A stretch of DNA of 52,238 bases from Bacillota bacterium. Lineage in GTDB: Bacteria > Bacillota > Clostridia > Lachnospirales > Lachnospiraceae. Below, piece by piece: positions 33,326 to 42,226 of this stretch. The notes under the pieces are model-generated. The model was not told where the DNA came from, searched no databases, and saw nothing but the letters and a program-made list of their open reading frames with translations. How positions within the stretch are numbered: the stretch's first letter is position 1; each line of letters opens with the position of its first letter. The translations under genes and the position numbers were made by a program. Location of the stretch: assembly GCA_023399455.1 (NCBI GenBank), contig JAEWPN010000140.1:1-52238 (forward strand). Reading direction: 5' to 3'.

Positions 33326-34216
33326 CTATTCGGGAAAGTTAATAAATCCCTGCATCCATATATTTCCCTTGAACCTTCTTCCCACCTGAGGCTCGCCGTA
33401 CAGATCCTCCATATTGATACAGATGTCGAATTGCAAATCATTGCAGCTTACAGTCATCTGGTGGATTTCCTCTCCGGTCATTCTATTGGTCACTTTATGA
33501 CATTCTATGATTTCCCCCAAGACGGAGTACTGGTCACATTCCACGCCGTAGGGCATGAAATAGGTGTCCACGAGACTGAATACATCCTCTTTCTGGATTC
33601 TCTTGGAAATGGTGGTATAAGTGTCCATATCCTCTAACGTCAGACTCTCAATAGCATCTTCGTCTCCCTTTCTTGCAGCGGCAATCAAGGAATTTCGGTT
33701 ATTGGATGCCTTTTGAATAATCTTCTTATCCTTTTCATTTTTTATGATTGGCATCATAATCTTTCCTTGGAGAGAAAGTCCTGACAAAGTGAGTGTCGTT
33801 CCTCTTATAGGAAGGCTGTTGCTGTTTTGTGCCTTCACGTATGGAATCATGTTCTGCAAGTAAAAAATAAGTGAAACTCCAATTTTAATGTCGTCACACA
33901 CTCCTGCGTAAGATTCCGTACCTGCATGACGTTCCACAGATACGTCTTCCTCCGAGGTAACACCGCTTCCTCTCAAATACGGATAATAATAATCATACGA
34001 ATATCTCTCTTCCCTATCGAATTCACCACAGACAGCGATTCCCATATTTTCAGCAAAATCTTTGCGGAATTCTGCTATGATCGTATCTTCTCCATTAGAT
34101 GTGTAAGAACGTTCATTCGTATTTACAATAATATCGGTTAAAAGATTTTGCAGTTCTTTTCTATCCTTCAATTTACTAAAACCGATTGCCCTTAAATATT
34201 TATGCAAAGATTTCAC
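33326..34216 (-). CDS. DUF3881-like protein of unknown function
   Basis: 296 aa, soluble, no signal peptide or membrane segment. It starts MKSLHKYLRAIGFSKLKDRKELQNLL, which I associate with the DUF3881 family of gut Clostridia, from memory. Mid-protein text is charged (EKDKKIIQKASNNRNSLIAAARKGDEDAIESLTLEDMDTY); the end is NDLQFDICINMEDLYGEPQVGRRFKGNIWMQGFINFPE. It lies 58 bp downstream of serS in the same direction. No catalytic motif is evident and no function is proposed. Confidence 0.7.
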   Translation of the reverse strand: MKSLHKYLRAIGFSKLKDRKELQNLLTDIIVNTNERSYTSNGEDTIIAEFRKDFAENMGIAVCGEFDREERYSYDYYYPYLRGSGVTSEEDVSVERHAGTESYAGVCDDIKIGVSLIFYLQNMIPYVKAQNSNSLPIRGTTLTLSGLSLQGKIMMPIIKNEKDKKIIQKASNNRNSLIAAARKGDEDAIESLTLEDMDTYTTISKRIQKEDVFSLVDTYFMPYGVECDQYSVLGEIIECHKVTNRMTGEEIHQMTVSCNDLQFDICINMEDLYGEPQVGRRFKGNIWMQGFINFPE

Positions 34217-34274
34217 CTCTTTTCAAAAACTACAGATTGCATTGGGGCAGGGGCACAAAAACTGTTTTTGTACA

Positions 34275-35552
34275 TTATTTAATTACTTTCTTACCGCCCA
34301 TATAAGGCTGTAACACCTCAGGAATTCTTATGGAACCGTCCTCCTGGAGATTATTCTCCAGAAATGCAATCAGCATTCTTGGCGGAGCGACTACCGTATT
34401 ATTTAATGTATGCGCGAAGTACTTTCCATTTTCTCCGTTTACACGAATTTTTAATCTTCTTGCTTGTGCATCTCCTAAATTGGAACAGCTTCCCACTTCA
34501 AAATATTTCTCCTGTCTCGGTGACCATGCCTCCACATCATAAGACTTTACCTTCAGGTCTGCCAAATCGCCGGAACAGCATTCTATCGTTCTAACCGGAA
34601 TATCCATAGAACGGAATAAATCTACCGTATTCTGCCACAGCTTTTCAAACCATATAGGTGATTCCTCAGGCTTACATACCACTACCATTTCCTGCTTTTC
34701 GAATTGATGTATTCTATACACACCACGTTCCTCCAGCCCATGAGCGCCTTTTTCCTTCCTAAAACAAGGAGAGTAGCTGGTGAGAGTCTTGGGAAGCTCT
34801 TCCTCAGGAACAATAGTATCAATAAATTTACCTATCATAGAATGCTCGGAAGTTCCGATTAAATACAGATCCTCACCCTCAATCTTGTACATCATCGCTT
34901 CCATTTCGGCAAAGCTCATAACTCCCGTTACTACATTGCTTCGAATCATAAAAGGAGGAATGCAGTAAGTAAATCCTCTGTCGATCATAAAATCTCTCGC
35001 ATAGGAGATAACTGCGGAATGCAGCCTTGCTATATCACCCATTAAATAATAGAAACCATTTCCTGCAACCTTTCTGGCACTATCCAGATCAATTCCATTT
35101 AACTTCTCCATGATTTCCGTATGATAAGGGATTTCAAAATCAGGAATTACAGCTTCTCCATATTTTTTAATTTCAACATTTTCTGAATCATCCTTGCCGA
35201 TAGGTACACTAGGATCGATGATATTAGGGATAGTCATCATTATTTTGGCTATCTTTTCTTCCAGTCCCTTTTCAACTTCTTCCAGCTCTGCAAGACGCTT
35301 CGCACCGGCTGCAACTTCCGCTTTTTTTGCTTCCGCTTCTTCCTTTTTCCCTTGGGACATCAGCGTTCCGATTTCCTTGGAAATCTTATTGCGGTTCGCC
35401 CTTAAATCATCAGCCTCCTGCTGCGTCTTTCTGCTTTCCAAATCCAGCGCAATTACTTCATCCACCAGAGCAATTTTATTGTCCTGAAACTTCTTTTTGA
35501 TATTTTCCTTTACTGTTTCCGGGTTCTCCCTCAAAAATTTAATGTCAATCAT
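34275..35552 (-). CDS. serS: Serine-tRNA ligase
   Basis: A 425-aa cytosolic class II aminoacyl-tRNA synthetase that charges tRNA-Ser and, where present, tRNA-Sec. The N-terminal 110 residues form the long coiled-coil arm that contacts the tRNA extra arm. Motif 2 is in TSYSPCFRKEKGAHGLEERGVYRIHQFEKQE, and motif 3 in NTVVAPPRMLIAFLENNLQEDGSI. Length is standard. Its start overlaps the end of the HD-GYP gene by 8 nt, so translation is coupled. No T-box leader precedes it, unlike many Firmicute synthetase genes. Confidence 0.97.
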   Translation of the reverse strand: MIDIKFLRENPETVKENIKKKFQDNKIALVDEVIALDLESRKTQQEADDLRANRNKISKEIGTLMSQGKKEEAEAKKAEVAAGAKRLAELEEVEKGLEEKIAKIMMTIPNIIDPSVPIGKDDSENVEIKKYGEAVIPDFEIPYHTEIMEKLNGIDLDSARKVAGNGFYYLMGDIARLHSAVISYARDFMIDRGFTYCIPPFMIRSNVVTGVMSFAEMEAMMYKIEGEDLYLIGTSEHSMIGKFIDTIVPEEELPKTLTSYSPCFRKEKGAHGLEERGVYRIHQFEKQEMVVVCKPEESPIWFEKLWQNTVDLFRSMDIPVRTIECCSGDLADLKVKSYDVEAWSPRQEKYFEVGSCSNLGDAQARRLKIRVNGENGKYFAHTLNNTVVAPPRMLIAFLENNLQEDGSIRIPEVLQPYMGGKKVIK

Positions 35553-36624
35553 TACCTTGCTCCTCTTTTCTATTATTTTCCATTACTCTCTCAATATATA
35601 TATTATCATATACCGATAAATCTTTCACTATATCTTGCAGAACCGTTTCACCTTTATTATCGTATATTATTTTAATAAACGGCTTGTCAGGCATATTCTT
35701 ATTCTGCCTCAAAACAATGCCTATTTCTCCTTCGTTGGTGAGAACGTAAGAACCTGCAGGATAGACAGCAGTAAATTCGAGGAATGTATCTATAATTTTA
35801 CCGTCATACATAATATCCTTGTTTTTCCTTAAGTGATCGATAGCTTCGTGGACCTTTATCCTCTCACAGCCGATTCCGCATATCATTTCATCGAAAGCGT
35901 CGCAAACATTAACTATTCTCGCTTCCATTGGAATATCGGTAGCCTTGAGCGGATACCCGGATCCATCCAATCTCTCATGATGATACAAAATAATGTTCTT
36001 GCCCAGTTCAGAAATCCATGGCTCGTTCTTCAGAGCAGAATATCCATATACGGGATGTTTCTTATATTCTGACAGCTCAAGCTCGGATAATTGCTCAAGC
36101 TTTTTATTCATATAATCGATCGTTAAATATCTCAAACCTAAATCATGCAGTAGACATGCCACACCAATGTCGTGTATTCTGTCCTGAGGAATTTTCATTT
36201 TTAAAGAGGTCAATATTGCTAAAGAACAAATGGTAATTGAGTGTTCGTAAATATCGGCAATTCTTTCCTTAATATCGTATATTTTTTCAATTACCTCTTC
36301 TTCCTCTAAAAGGTTTTTGATAATATTATCTGCCGTTTTACTCAATTCTACTAATTCTTTGCTATGAGTATAAGTATGTTTTTCGATAATTGTTTTAACT
36401 TTTTCTTTAAAGTTATTCTCTATTTCATCTTTTAACAATACTACTTCTTGCGTATTGATTTCTTCTCTTATGTATACTTCCCTAATTCCCAGCTCAATCA
36501 GTTTCTCAATATATTCTTTCCGTAAAATTGTCCCTTCCGCTAATAATACCTGATAGTCCAGCGTCATGATTGATCTGGATAAAATCTCTCCACCGGACAA
36601 ATTACTGATATCACATACCTTCAT
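35545..36624 (-). CDS. HD-GYP domain protein (cyclic-di-GMP phosphodiesterase-like)
   Basis: 359 aa, cytosolic. The N-terminal third is a small alpha/beta domain (DUF3391-like placement) with a coiled region. The HD-GYP domain spans about 110-300: YEHSITIC, LLHDLG, KKHPVYGYSAL, YHHERLDGSGYPLKATDI. The last 60 residues look like a small beta domain. The Lys that normally follows in HDxGK is Leu here (HDLGL), which may lower hydrolysis of cyclic-di-GMP. The ATG at 36624 has AGGAG 8 nt upstream. It sits between DUF4446 and serS in the parAB run. Confidence 0.87.
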   Translation of the reverse strand: MKVCDISNLSGGEILSRSIMTLDYQVLLAEGTILRKEYIEKLIELGIREVYIREEINTQEVVLLKDEIENNFKEKVKTIIEKHTYTHSKELVELSKTADNIIKNLLEEEEVIEKIYDIKERIADIYEHSITICSLAILTSLKMKIPQDRIHDIGVACLLHDLGLRYLTIDYMNKKLEQLSELELSEYKKHPVYGYSALKNEPWISELGKNIILYHHERLDGSGYPLKATDIPMEARIVNVCDAFDEMICGIGCERIKVHEAIDHLRKNKDIMYDGKIIDTFLEFTAVYPAGSYVLTNEGEIGIVLRQNKNMPDKPFIKIIYDNKGETVLQDIVKDLSVYDNIYIERVMENNRKEEQGND

Positions 36625-36645
36625 CAATATTACTCCTCTTCTATA

Positions 36646-37179
36646 TTAACCCTCCATATCCATTGCTATGTCGAGCGCTTGTTTTTCTTCCTCCCCTAAT
36701 AAGATTGAACACTGCCCATTTTTTATTTCTTTCGTATAAGAATAGCAGCCTTCCGTGCTATGAACGGAATTTAATACAAAACCGTTATTGTTTTCATCAA
36801 GCAATGCCAGACTGAAGCTGAGTTGCCCTCCCATTTGCTTGAATGCATCGTATTTTACTATTCCTATCCTCTGAAAGGTAGATTCCAATTTCTTGTAAAG
36901 ATTCTTTATATCCTTTCTGTTTTTTTCTGCCGCCGCCTTTACAAACTTATTATCTTCATACAATCCGATAATATCCTTTTCCAGATTCTTCGCATCCTTA
37001 CCCTGCATGAATTTAGAATACTTTTTCTTTAATTTCGACGTAGTGACCATTTGGATAATTACTAACACAGCAAGTATAATGATAAGAGTTATCATTCCTA
37101 TAAACAGATACCCTATATCCAAGTTGCCTAATCCAATATAATTCAATATTTCACTTTTCACAATTTTACTTTCCTCCAT
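36646..37179 (-). CDS. DUF4446 family membrane protein
   Basis: 177 aa. One membrane helix near the N-terminus (YLFIGMITLIIILAVLVIIQMV) is followed by a coiled-coil-like cytosolic part (KLKKKYSKFMQ..LEKDIIGLYEDNKFV..KKLESTFQRIGIVKYDAF). The end has QLSFSLALLDENNNGFVLNSVHS, the DUF4446 hallmark. It lies 39 bp after parB. Family members are regularly found beside parAB in Clostridia, which suggests a chromosome or cell-cycle link, but no activity is known to me. Confidence 0.85.
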   Translation of the reverse strand: MEESKIVKSEILNYIGLGNLDIGYLFIGMITLIIILAVLVIIQMVTTSKLKKKYSKFMQGKDAKNLEKDIIGLYEDNKFVKAAAEKNRKDIKNLYKKLESTFQRIGIVKYDAFKQMGGQLSFSLALLDENNNGFVLNSVHSTEGCYSYTKEIKNGQCSILLGEEEKQALDIAMDMEG

Positions 37180-37218
37180 TCGTATTTCACCAAAGGTACC
37201 ATTTCAGTTTATCATTAT

Positions 37219-38127
37219 TTAATGTGTTAGTTTATCTGTAATTTTTTCCAAATCGTCATGATTGTAGAATTCGATTTCTATTTTTCCTGTACCTTCGCCT
37301 TTGGAGGATATGGATACTTTTGTACTGAGAGATTGTTTTAATTTTTCTTCTAAATCTTGATAAATTACTTCCAGATTTTTATCAGTCAATGAGACCTTTT
37401 TCGGCTTAGACGGCTTATTTAAATTCTTTATTAATTTCTCTACATCGCGGACGCTCAGTTTCTCATCGAAAATCTTTTGAGCTAAAGTATACTGCTGTTC
37501 CTCATCCTCTATCGGAATAAGCGCCCGGGCATGTCCGGTGGAAATCATATCGGTGATAATCATTTGCTGCACTTCATCACAAAGCTTCAATAAACGCATG
37601 GAATTGGTCACCGCAGTTCTGCTCTTAGATACCCTTTCTGCCACCTCATCCTGCTTTAAATTAAACTCATTCAATAACCTTTTATAAGCTAATGCTTCTT
37701 CGATAGGATTTAAATCCTCTCTCTGAATGTTTTCAATTAAAGAAATTTCAACTATTTCCTGCTCCGTCAGATTTCTTATAATAACCGGCACTTCCTTCAA
37801 ACCGGCCATCTTCGCAGCGCGCCATCTTCTTTCACCTGCTATTATTTCATAGTAAGTCTTTCTGTCCTGAACAAGAATAGGCTGGATCAGACCAAATTGC
37901 TTTATTGATTCAGCCAACTCCAATAACGCATCTTCATCGAAATTCTTTCTTGGCTGTTCCCTGTTCGGTTCAACCTTAGTAATCTTTACTAATGTCTCAG
38001 AACTATTTCCATTCGATCCATTCTCACTATTAGATACCTCTTTTTTTTGTGAGGCATTACTCGCCTTAGTATCAACTCCACTTGGTATTAAAGCATCAAG
38101 TCCCTTACCCAATCCTCTTGCCGCCAT
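37219..38127 (-). CDS. parB: Chromosome-partitioning protein ParB (Spo0J)
   Basis: 302 aa. It binds parS, then spreads as a CTP-dependent clamp and loads condensin. The CTPase part has EPNREQPRKNFDEDALLELAESI and GERRWRAAKMA. The helix-turn-helix is LKQDEVAERVSKSRTAVTNSMRLL. The C-terminal dimer domain ends LEEKLKQSLSTKVSI. A Ser/Asn-rich linker (about 20-45) follows the ParA-activating N-terminus (RGLGKGLDALIPS). It begins 3 bp after parA. Its likely binding sites at 39070 and 39120 are just upstream of parA. Confidence 0.97.
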   Translation of the reverse strand: MAARGLGKGLDALIPSGVDTKASNASQKKEVSNSENGSNGNSSETLVKITKVEPNREQPRKNFDEDALLELAESIKQFGLIQPILVQDRKTYYEIIAGERRWRAAKMAGLKEVPVIIRNLTEQEIVEISLIENIQREDLNPIEEALAYKRLLNEFNLKQDEVAERVSKSRTAVTNSMRLLKLCDEVQQMIITDMISTGHARALIPIEDEEQQYTLAQKIFDEKLSVRDVEKLIKNLNKPSKPKKVSLTDKNLEVIYQDLEEKLKQSLSTKVSISSKGEGTGKIEIEFYNHDDLEKITDKLTH

Positions 38128-38130
38128 AAT

Positions 38131-38898
38131 TTATTCACCCTTTCTATTAATAACTTCATCCGCAAGTAACATATATGCTTCAGCGCCTGCCGATTTCGCA
38201 TCATACATATTTATCGGCATCCCATAGCTTGGAGCCTCCGCCAGACGAATATTTCTGGGGATAACAGTCTTGTATATGTTTTGATTCAAATGACTTTTAA
38301 CATTTTCTACTACCTGCATAGATAGATTTGTTCTTGAATCATACATGGTAAAGACAACTCCCTCTATATCGAGCTCGGGATTCAGTCTCTCTTTTACCAA
38401 ATTAACTGTATGTATCAACTGACTCAATCCTTCCAACGCATAATACTCACATTGAATAGGAACTAAAACCGAATCAGCCGTCGTCATTGCATTAATAGTC
38501 AACATATTGAGGGAGGGGGGGCAATCGATAATAATATAATCGTATTGATCCTTAACCCAATCCACTTCATTTCTTAGAATAAATTCTTTTTTATCCACTC
38601 CTATTAATTCAATTTCCGTCGCTGCAAGATTCACATTAGAAGGAATAATTGATACGCCCGGCACAATATTTTTTATAATACATTCCTGGATAGAACACTC
38701 TCCCAGTACCAATTCATAAACCGTATTATCAAGTTCGTTTTTATTAATGCCAAATCCACTAGTCGTATTCCCCTGAGGATCCGTATCTATGACTAATACT
38801 CTTTTTCCTTTCTCCGCAAGTGAAGCAGATAAATTAATCGATGTCGTCGTTTTACCCACTCCACCTTTTTGATTTGCAATCGCAATCGTTCTTCCCAT
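38131..38898 (-). CDS. parA: Chromosome-partitioning ATPase ParA (Soj)
   Basis: 255 aa. A deviant Walker A KGGVGKTTTS (residues 11-20), Walker A' DTDPQGN and Walker B IIIDCPPSLNML show the Soj/MinD-type ATPase. It binds DNA nonspecifically as an ATP dimer, positions ParB-parS, and in Bacillus also modulates DnaA. Length is typical. It is first in a leftward run parA-parB-DUF4446-HD-GYP-serS-DUF3881. The 268-bp upstream spacer holds two perfect parS sites. Confidence 0.97.
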   Translation of the reverse strand: MGRTIAIANQKGGVGKTTTSINLSASLAEKGKRVLVIDTDPQGNTTSGFGINKNELDNTVYELVLGECSIQECIIKNIVPGVSIIPSNVNLAATEIELIGVDKKEFILRNEVDWVKDQYDYIIIDCPPSLNMLTINAMTTADSVLVPIQCEYYALEGLSQLIHTVNLVKERLNPELDIEGVVFTMYDSRTNLSMQVVENVKSHLNQNIYKTVIPRNIRLAEAPSYGMPINMYDAKSAGAEAYMLLADEVINRKGE

Positions 38899-39012
38899 TT
38901 TTTACTCGCCTTTCATTTTTTCCAAACGATTTTCTAATTATATTATTATATCGTCTTGTTCGATTATATCATTATTTATATTTAGAATCTACATAATTTT
39001 AAGATAATCTCA

Positions 39013-39040
39013 TGTTTCACGCTATTAAAAATGTTTCACG
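39013..39040. promoter_or_regulatory. Two parS-like half-sites
   Basis: TGTTTCACG occurs at 39013-39021 and 39032-39040 without the matching right half. They sit beside the two perfect parS sites in the same orientation and look like decayed or partial copies. Confidence 0.5.
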
Positions 39041-39069
39041 GACAGGTTTTACAACATCTAGGGTTTCTA

Positions 39070-39085
39070 TGTTTCACGTGAAACA
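39070..39085. promoter_or_regulatory. parS site 1
   Basis: TGTTTCACGTGAAACA, a perfect palindrome identical to the Firmicute parS consensus (TGTTNCACGTGAAACA). It is where ParB loads near the origin. Located upstream of parA. Confidence 0.95.
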
Positions 39086-39119
39086 TTATCTTGTGGAATA
39101 ATTAAAAAAGAGCACTATA

Positions 39120-39135
39120 TGTTTCACGTGAAACA
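39120..39135. promoter_or_regulatory. parS site 2
   Basis: A second identical TGTTTCACGTGAAACA, exactly 50 bp from the first, about five helical turns. It overlaps the region just after the response-regulator gene. Confidence 0.95.
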
Positions 39136-39166
39136 TTAAATACTCTTCTTTTTCGGATTTTAAAAC

Positions 39167-39811
39167 CTAATAAAGCTGTATCAAGTTATTTTTAATTGCG
39201 AAAACAGCAGCCTGAGTCCTATCGTTAACCTCTATCTTCTTAAAAATATTTGATATATGATTTTTAACAGTTCTCTCACTAATATCTAAGCTATTTGCAA
39301 TCTCTTTATTAAACATACCATTCGATACTTGAATCAGAACTTCCAATTCTCTTCTAGTCAAAGAATCAATTTTTTCCTTATCCATATCCCTATTGACCAA
39401 ACGTGAATTCAATGCTGGGATTAAACTAGGCTGTATATAATTCTCACCCTGTATAATATAATTAATAGCACGTTTCAATTCTGCAGATTCAGTATCCTTC
39501 AATATATATCCATCAGCTCCAATATCTATCGCCTTCAACAAATATTCAACTTCATTATGTACCGTCAGCATTAATATTTTTACAAATATATTTCTCCTCT
39601 TAATCTCAGTCAATACCTCTATACCATTTTTGCCAGGCATATTAATATCTAACAAAATAATATCAGGCGTTATATTCTTTAGATTGCTCAAACATTCAAC
39701 GCCATCCGATGCCTCTGAAACCACCTCAATACTTCCATCGAACTCCAAAAGATTTTTTATCCCCTCCCTCATCAAAATATGGTCATCCACCAACATTACT
39801 TTAATTGACAT
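39167..39811 (-). CDS. NarL/DegU-family response regulator
   Basis: 214 aa. The receiver domain (1-120) has D9/D10, phospho-acceptor D55 (LLDINMPG) and K104 in ILKDTE. The LuxR-type helix-turn-helix (about 150-210) has LTRRELEVLIQVSNGMFNKEIANSLDISERTVKNHISNIFKKIEV. It is encoded 172 bp after the histidine kinase and should be its partner. The set resembles DegS/DegU of Bacillus, which control exoenzymes and motility, though targets here are unknown. GAAAGGAG precedes the ATG. The gene ends only 31 bp from parS site 2. Confidence 0.9.
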   Translation of the reverse strand: MSIKVMLVDDHILMREGIKNLLEFDGSIEVVSEASDGVECLSNLKNITPDIILLDINMPGKNGIEVLTEIKRRNIFVKILMLTVHNEVEYLLKAIDIGADGYILKDTESAELKRAINYIIQGENYIQPSLIPALNSRLVNRDMDKEKIDSLTRRELEVLIQVSNGMFNKEIANSLDISERTVKNHISNIFKKIEVNDRTQAAVFAIKNNLIQLY

Positions 39812-39983
39812 TTTATAATATTACTCCTTTCAATTCAGGACAAATCTTTCAATCTTGAAATACTAAATCCTAAAATTTCATATATAATAATGTATAATCT
39901 CACAATAATGTCACTCCATCAAAAACCATAAGTTTTATACAAAATTTTCCCCTTAATATTTATAAACAGACATATTAATATAC

Positions 39984-40958
39984 TCACATCTCCAACAAAG
40001 GAATAAATATATGTATGGCAGTCCCACTACCCGGTTTAGAATCAATATTTATACTTCCTGAAAGAAGTTCTACTCTTTCTTTCAAAATATATAATCCAAA
40101 GTGTCTTTCTTCCGGAGAAAGAGCTTCATTACAATTAAAGCTTTGTCCATTATCTTTAACCTCAATTGAACAACCCCCATTTTCACTTTTCAGTGTAAAG
40201 ACAACTTTATTTCCCTCCGAATGCTTCAAAGCGTTATTAACACATTCTTCAACAATTCTATATATTGTCATCAACACTAAAGAATTGTCACACTCGATTT
40301 CATCTACTTCAAATCTAATATCATAATTTGAAGACTCTCTGAATTTATAAATTAATTTTTCAAAAGCAGTCTTTAATCCTAAGTCGTCAAAAATCATAGG
40401 CCTTAAATCAAAAATAGTATTCCTTATATCCTGGATAACAGATTTCAGATTTTTGTTTACGGCAGCCAATTCAAGCTTTGCCTTTATAATATCCTGATCC
40501 ATATACATGGACGTAAGCTCCACCTTATGAACTAAATAAGCAAGATTCTGAAGAGAAGTATCGTGCAAGTCCCGAGCTATACGCTGACGTTCTTTTTCCT
40601 GTATATCCAAAATCTGACGTTGCTCGCCAATATTTTTTTGATTACATCTCAAATGCTTGTCCAAATCAATATCCGACTTATCATATTCAGCAATAGAAAT
40701 TTTATCAAGAAGATTTAATGCGGTACCCAAAATTTTTATTCTATCGGCTAGAGCATCAATCTTTCGATAATAATACTGATTATCATTTTCAATATTAATC
40801 TTCTCAGTTCTCCATAAATCTGCATCATGTTCATGCAAATAATTATCAATCTGTGAAATTCGATTCTTATTGTTCTCTAGCATATCCTGTAATTCTTGTT
40901 GTTCTTTAAAAAAACCATTATACATTTCTTTTAAATTTACATATAATTCATTCAGCAT
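39984..40958 (-). CDS. DegS-like cytosolic sensor histidine kinase
   Basis: 324 aa with no membrane segment. The first 120 residues are a coiled-coil sensor (EQQELQDMLENNKNRISQIDNYLHEHDADLW), as in DegS. The HisKA_3 dimerisation domain has phospho-acceptor H132 in QEKERQRIARDLHDTSLQNLA. The HATPase domain has the N box VEECVNNALKHS, G1 EVKDNGQSF, and the GSGTAI end. It phosphorylates the NarL-type regulator encoded downstream. The ribosome site is weak. The pair lies between parA and the hydrolase and rsmG genes, and its divergent promoter faces the hydrolase at 41170. Confidence 0.9.
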   Translation of the reverse strand: MLNELYVNLKEMYNGFFKEQQELQDMLENNKNRISQIDNYLHEHDADLWRTEKINIENDNQYYYRKIDALADRIKILGTALNLLDKISIAEYDKSDIDLDKHLRCNQKNIGEQRQILDIQEKERQRIARDLHDTSLQNLAYLVHKVELTSMYMDQDIIKAKLELAAVNKNLKSVIQDIRNTIFDLRPMIFDDLGLKTAFEKLIYKFRESSNYDIRFEVDEIECDNSLVLMTIYRIVEECVNNALKHSEGNKVVFTLKSENGGCSIEVKDNGQSFNCNEALSPEERHFGLYILKERVELLSGSINIDSKPGSGTAIHIFIPLLEM

Positions 40959-41169
40959 CCAGAGTCCCCATACAATACCAAAAATTTACTAAACTATATT
41001 ATACCACATCTTATTAATATTTTGTAAAATGATTGCTTCAAAAAATCACTATTGATATAATATAATAAAATAAATACTATGAAAAGACATTTTAACAATT
41101 TTATTTGTAATCACTTTGCAAATATAATACAATAAAAATGTAAATCAAAAATAAAACTATGGGAAGGAC

Positions 41170-42132
41170 ATGGTTCACTATATGAAGCAGAAATTAAAAC
41201 ACCTCTTAATTTTGTCAGGACTTGCTACTGTTGTAATTCATATTATAAACAGAGTTTACTATACCATATACATCGCCAAAAATCACCTTCGTTATCCGAA
41301 GAATAACTATTACGAATGGAGATTCGGCAAGATACGTTATACAAAAAAAGGAGAAGGTTCCCCCTTGCTGCTTATCCACGACTTAAAAGTAGGAAGCTCT
41401 CTTTATGAATTTAGTAAAATCACGGACATGCTGGCGAAGGATCACGAAGTGTATTCCATCGATTTATTAGGATACGGTCTGTCGGATAAACCGAATATGA
41501 CCTATACCAATTATCTATATGTGCAGCTTATTATCGATTTCATAAAAAATATTATTGGTAAAAAGACAGACATAATAGCTACTGGAGATTCTGCACCCAT
41601 TATATTAATGGCTTGCCACAACGATCCGGAAGCAGTTGACAAAATGATTTTCATCAACCCCCAGAATCTTTATGATTCCAACCAGATCCCATCCAAGCAG
41701 ACGAAAGCTTTTAAATTATTACTCGACGTACCCGTTATTGGAACCTTTATCTATAACATGCTTACTAATAGGGCATCAATTGAAAAATCCTTTAGAGAAG
41801 AATACTTTTACAATAAACTAAATATAGAAGAAAAGGATATTTCCGCTTACCTGGAAGCAGCACACCTTCCTGACTACACCTCAAAATATGCTTTTTCCAG
41901 TTACATGGGAAAATATATCAATACCAATATTATACACGCCTTAAAGGAAGTCAATAACAGCATATATCTCATCGGTGGAAACGGAAAAGAAAATATTCAT
42001 ACATCATTAGAAAATTATATGTACTATAACAGCGCAATTGAAGCTTCATATATTCCTTATACAAAGCTTCTTCCCCACATGGAAGCGCCGGAGAAGACAT
42101 ATGGGTATATTGATGTTTTTCTGACTTCATAG
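41170..42132 (+). CDS. Membrane-anchored alpha/beta hydrolase-like protein with altered catalytic site
   Basis: 320 aa (316 from the ATG at 41182; GGGAAGG is 2 nt before the first ATG and 14 before the second, so the start is uncertain). A hydrophobic N-terminus (HLLILSGLATVVIHIINRV) likely anchors it. The fold text is clear: LLLIHDLKVGSS, VYSIDLLGYGLSDKP, IATGDSAPIILMA, LLPHMEAPE. The nucleophile elbow is GDSAP rather than GxSxG, and no acid residue is obvious in IYLIGGNGKENI, so catalysis is uncertain. It runs alone rightward against the local trend, next to the DegS/DegU-like pair. Confidence 0.78.
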   Translation: MVHYMKQKLKHLLILSGLATVVIHIINRVYYTIYIAKNHLRYPKNNYYEWRFGKIRYTKKGEGSPLLLIHDLKVGSSLYEFSKITDMLAKDHEVYSIDLLGYGLSDKPNMTYTNYLYVQLIIDFIKNIIGKKTDIIATGDSAPIILMACHNDPEAVDKMIFINPQNLYDSNQIPSKQTKAFKLLLDVPVIGTFIYNMLTNRASIEKSFREEYFYNKLNIEEKDISAYLEAAHLPDYTSKYAFSSYMGKYINTNIIHALKEVNNSIYLIGGNGKENIHTSLENYMYYNSAIEASYIPYTKLLPHMEAPEKTYGYIDVFLTS

Positions 42133-42142
42133 TAAGACAAAA

Positions 42143-42155
42143 ATGTGCTCTGCAC
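42143..42155. repeat. Second REP-like palindrome (TGTGC-TCT-GCACA)
   Basis: It is preceded by ACAAAA and followed by a CTTTCCTAT stretch. The same surroundings occur around the first palindrome at 7931 (ACAAAAG before; a nearby CCTTTCCTATAAG). This points to a dispersed family placed after stop codons. Confidence 0.5.
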
Positions 42156-42175
42156 ACTTTCCTATCACATAATGA

Positions 42176-42224
42176 AAATCCAAATGAACCCTTTCACATT
42201 TAAACCATGGCTTCATTTGGATTT
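42176..42224. terminator. Bidirectional terminator between convergent hydrolase genes
   Basis: A perfect 13-bp stem (AAATCCAAATGAA and complement) with a 23-nt loop. T-rich on the right arm side and A-rich on the left. It serves the genes at 41170 (rightward) and 42227 (leftward). Confidence 0.65.
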
Positions 42225-42226
42225 CT

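Noticed and set aside
35553..35600. T-box leader expected before serS
   Set aside because: The gene overlaps the preceding HD-GYP frame, so no room exists for a leader; serS is expressed within the parA run.
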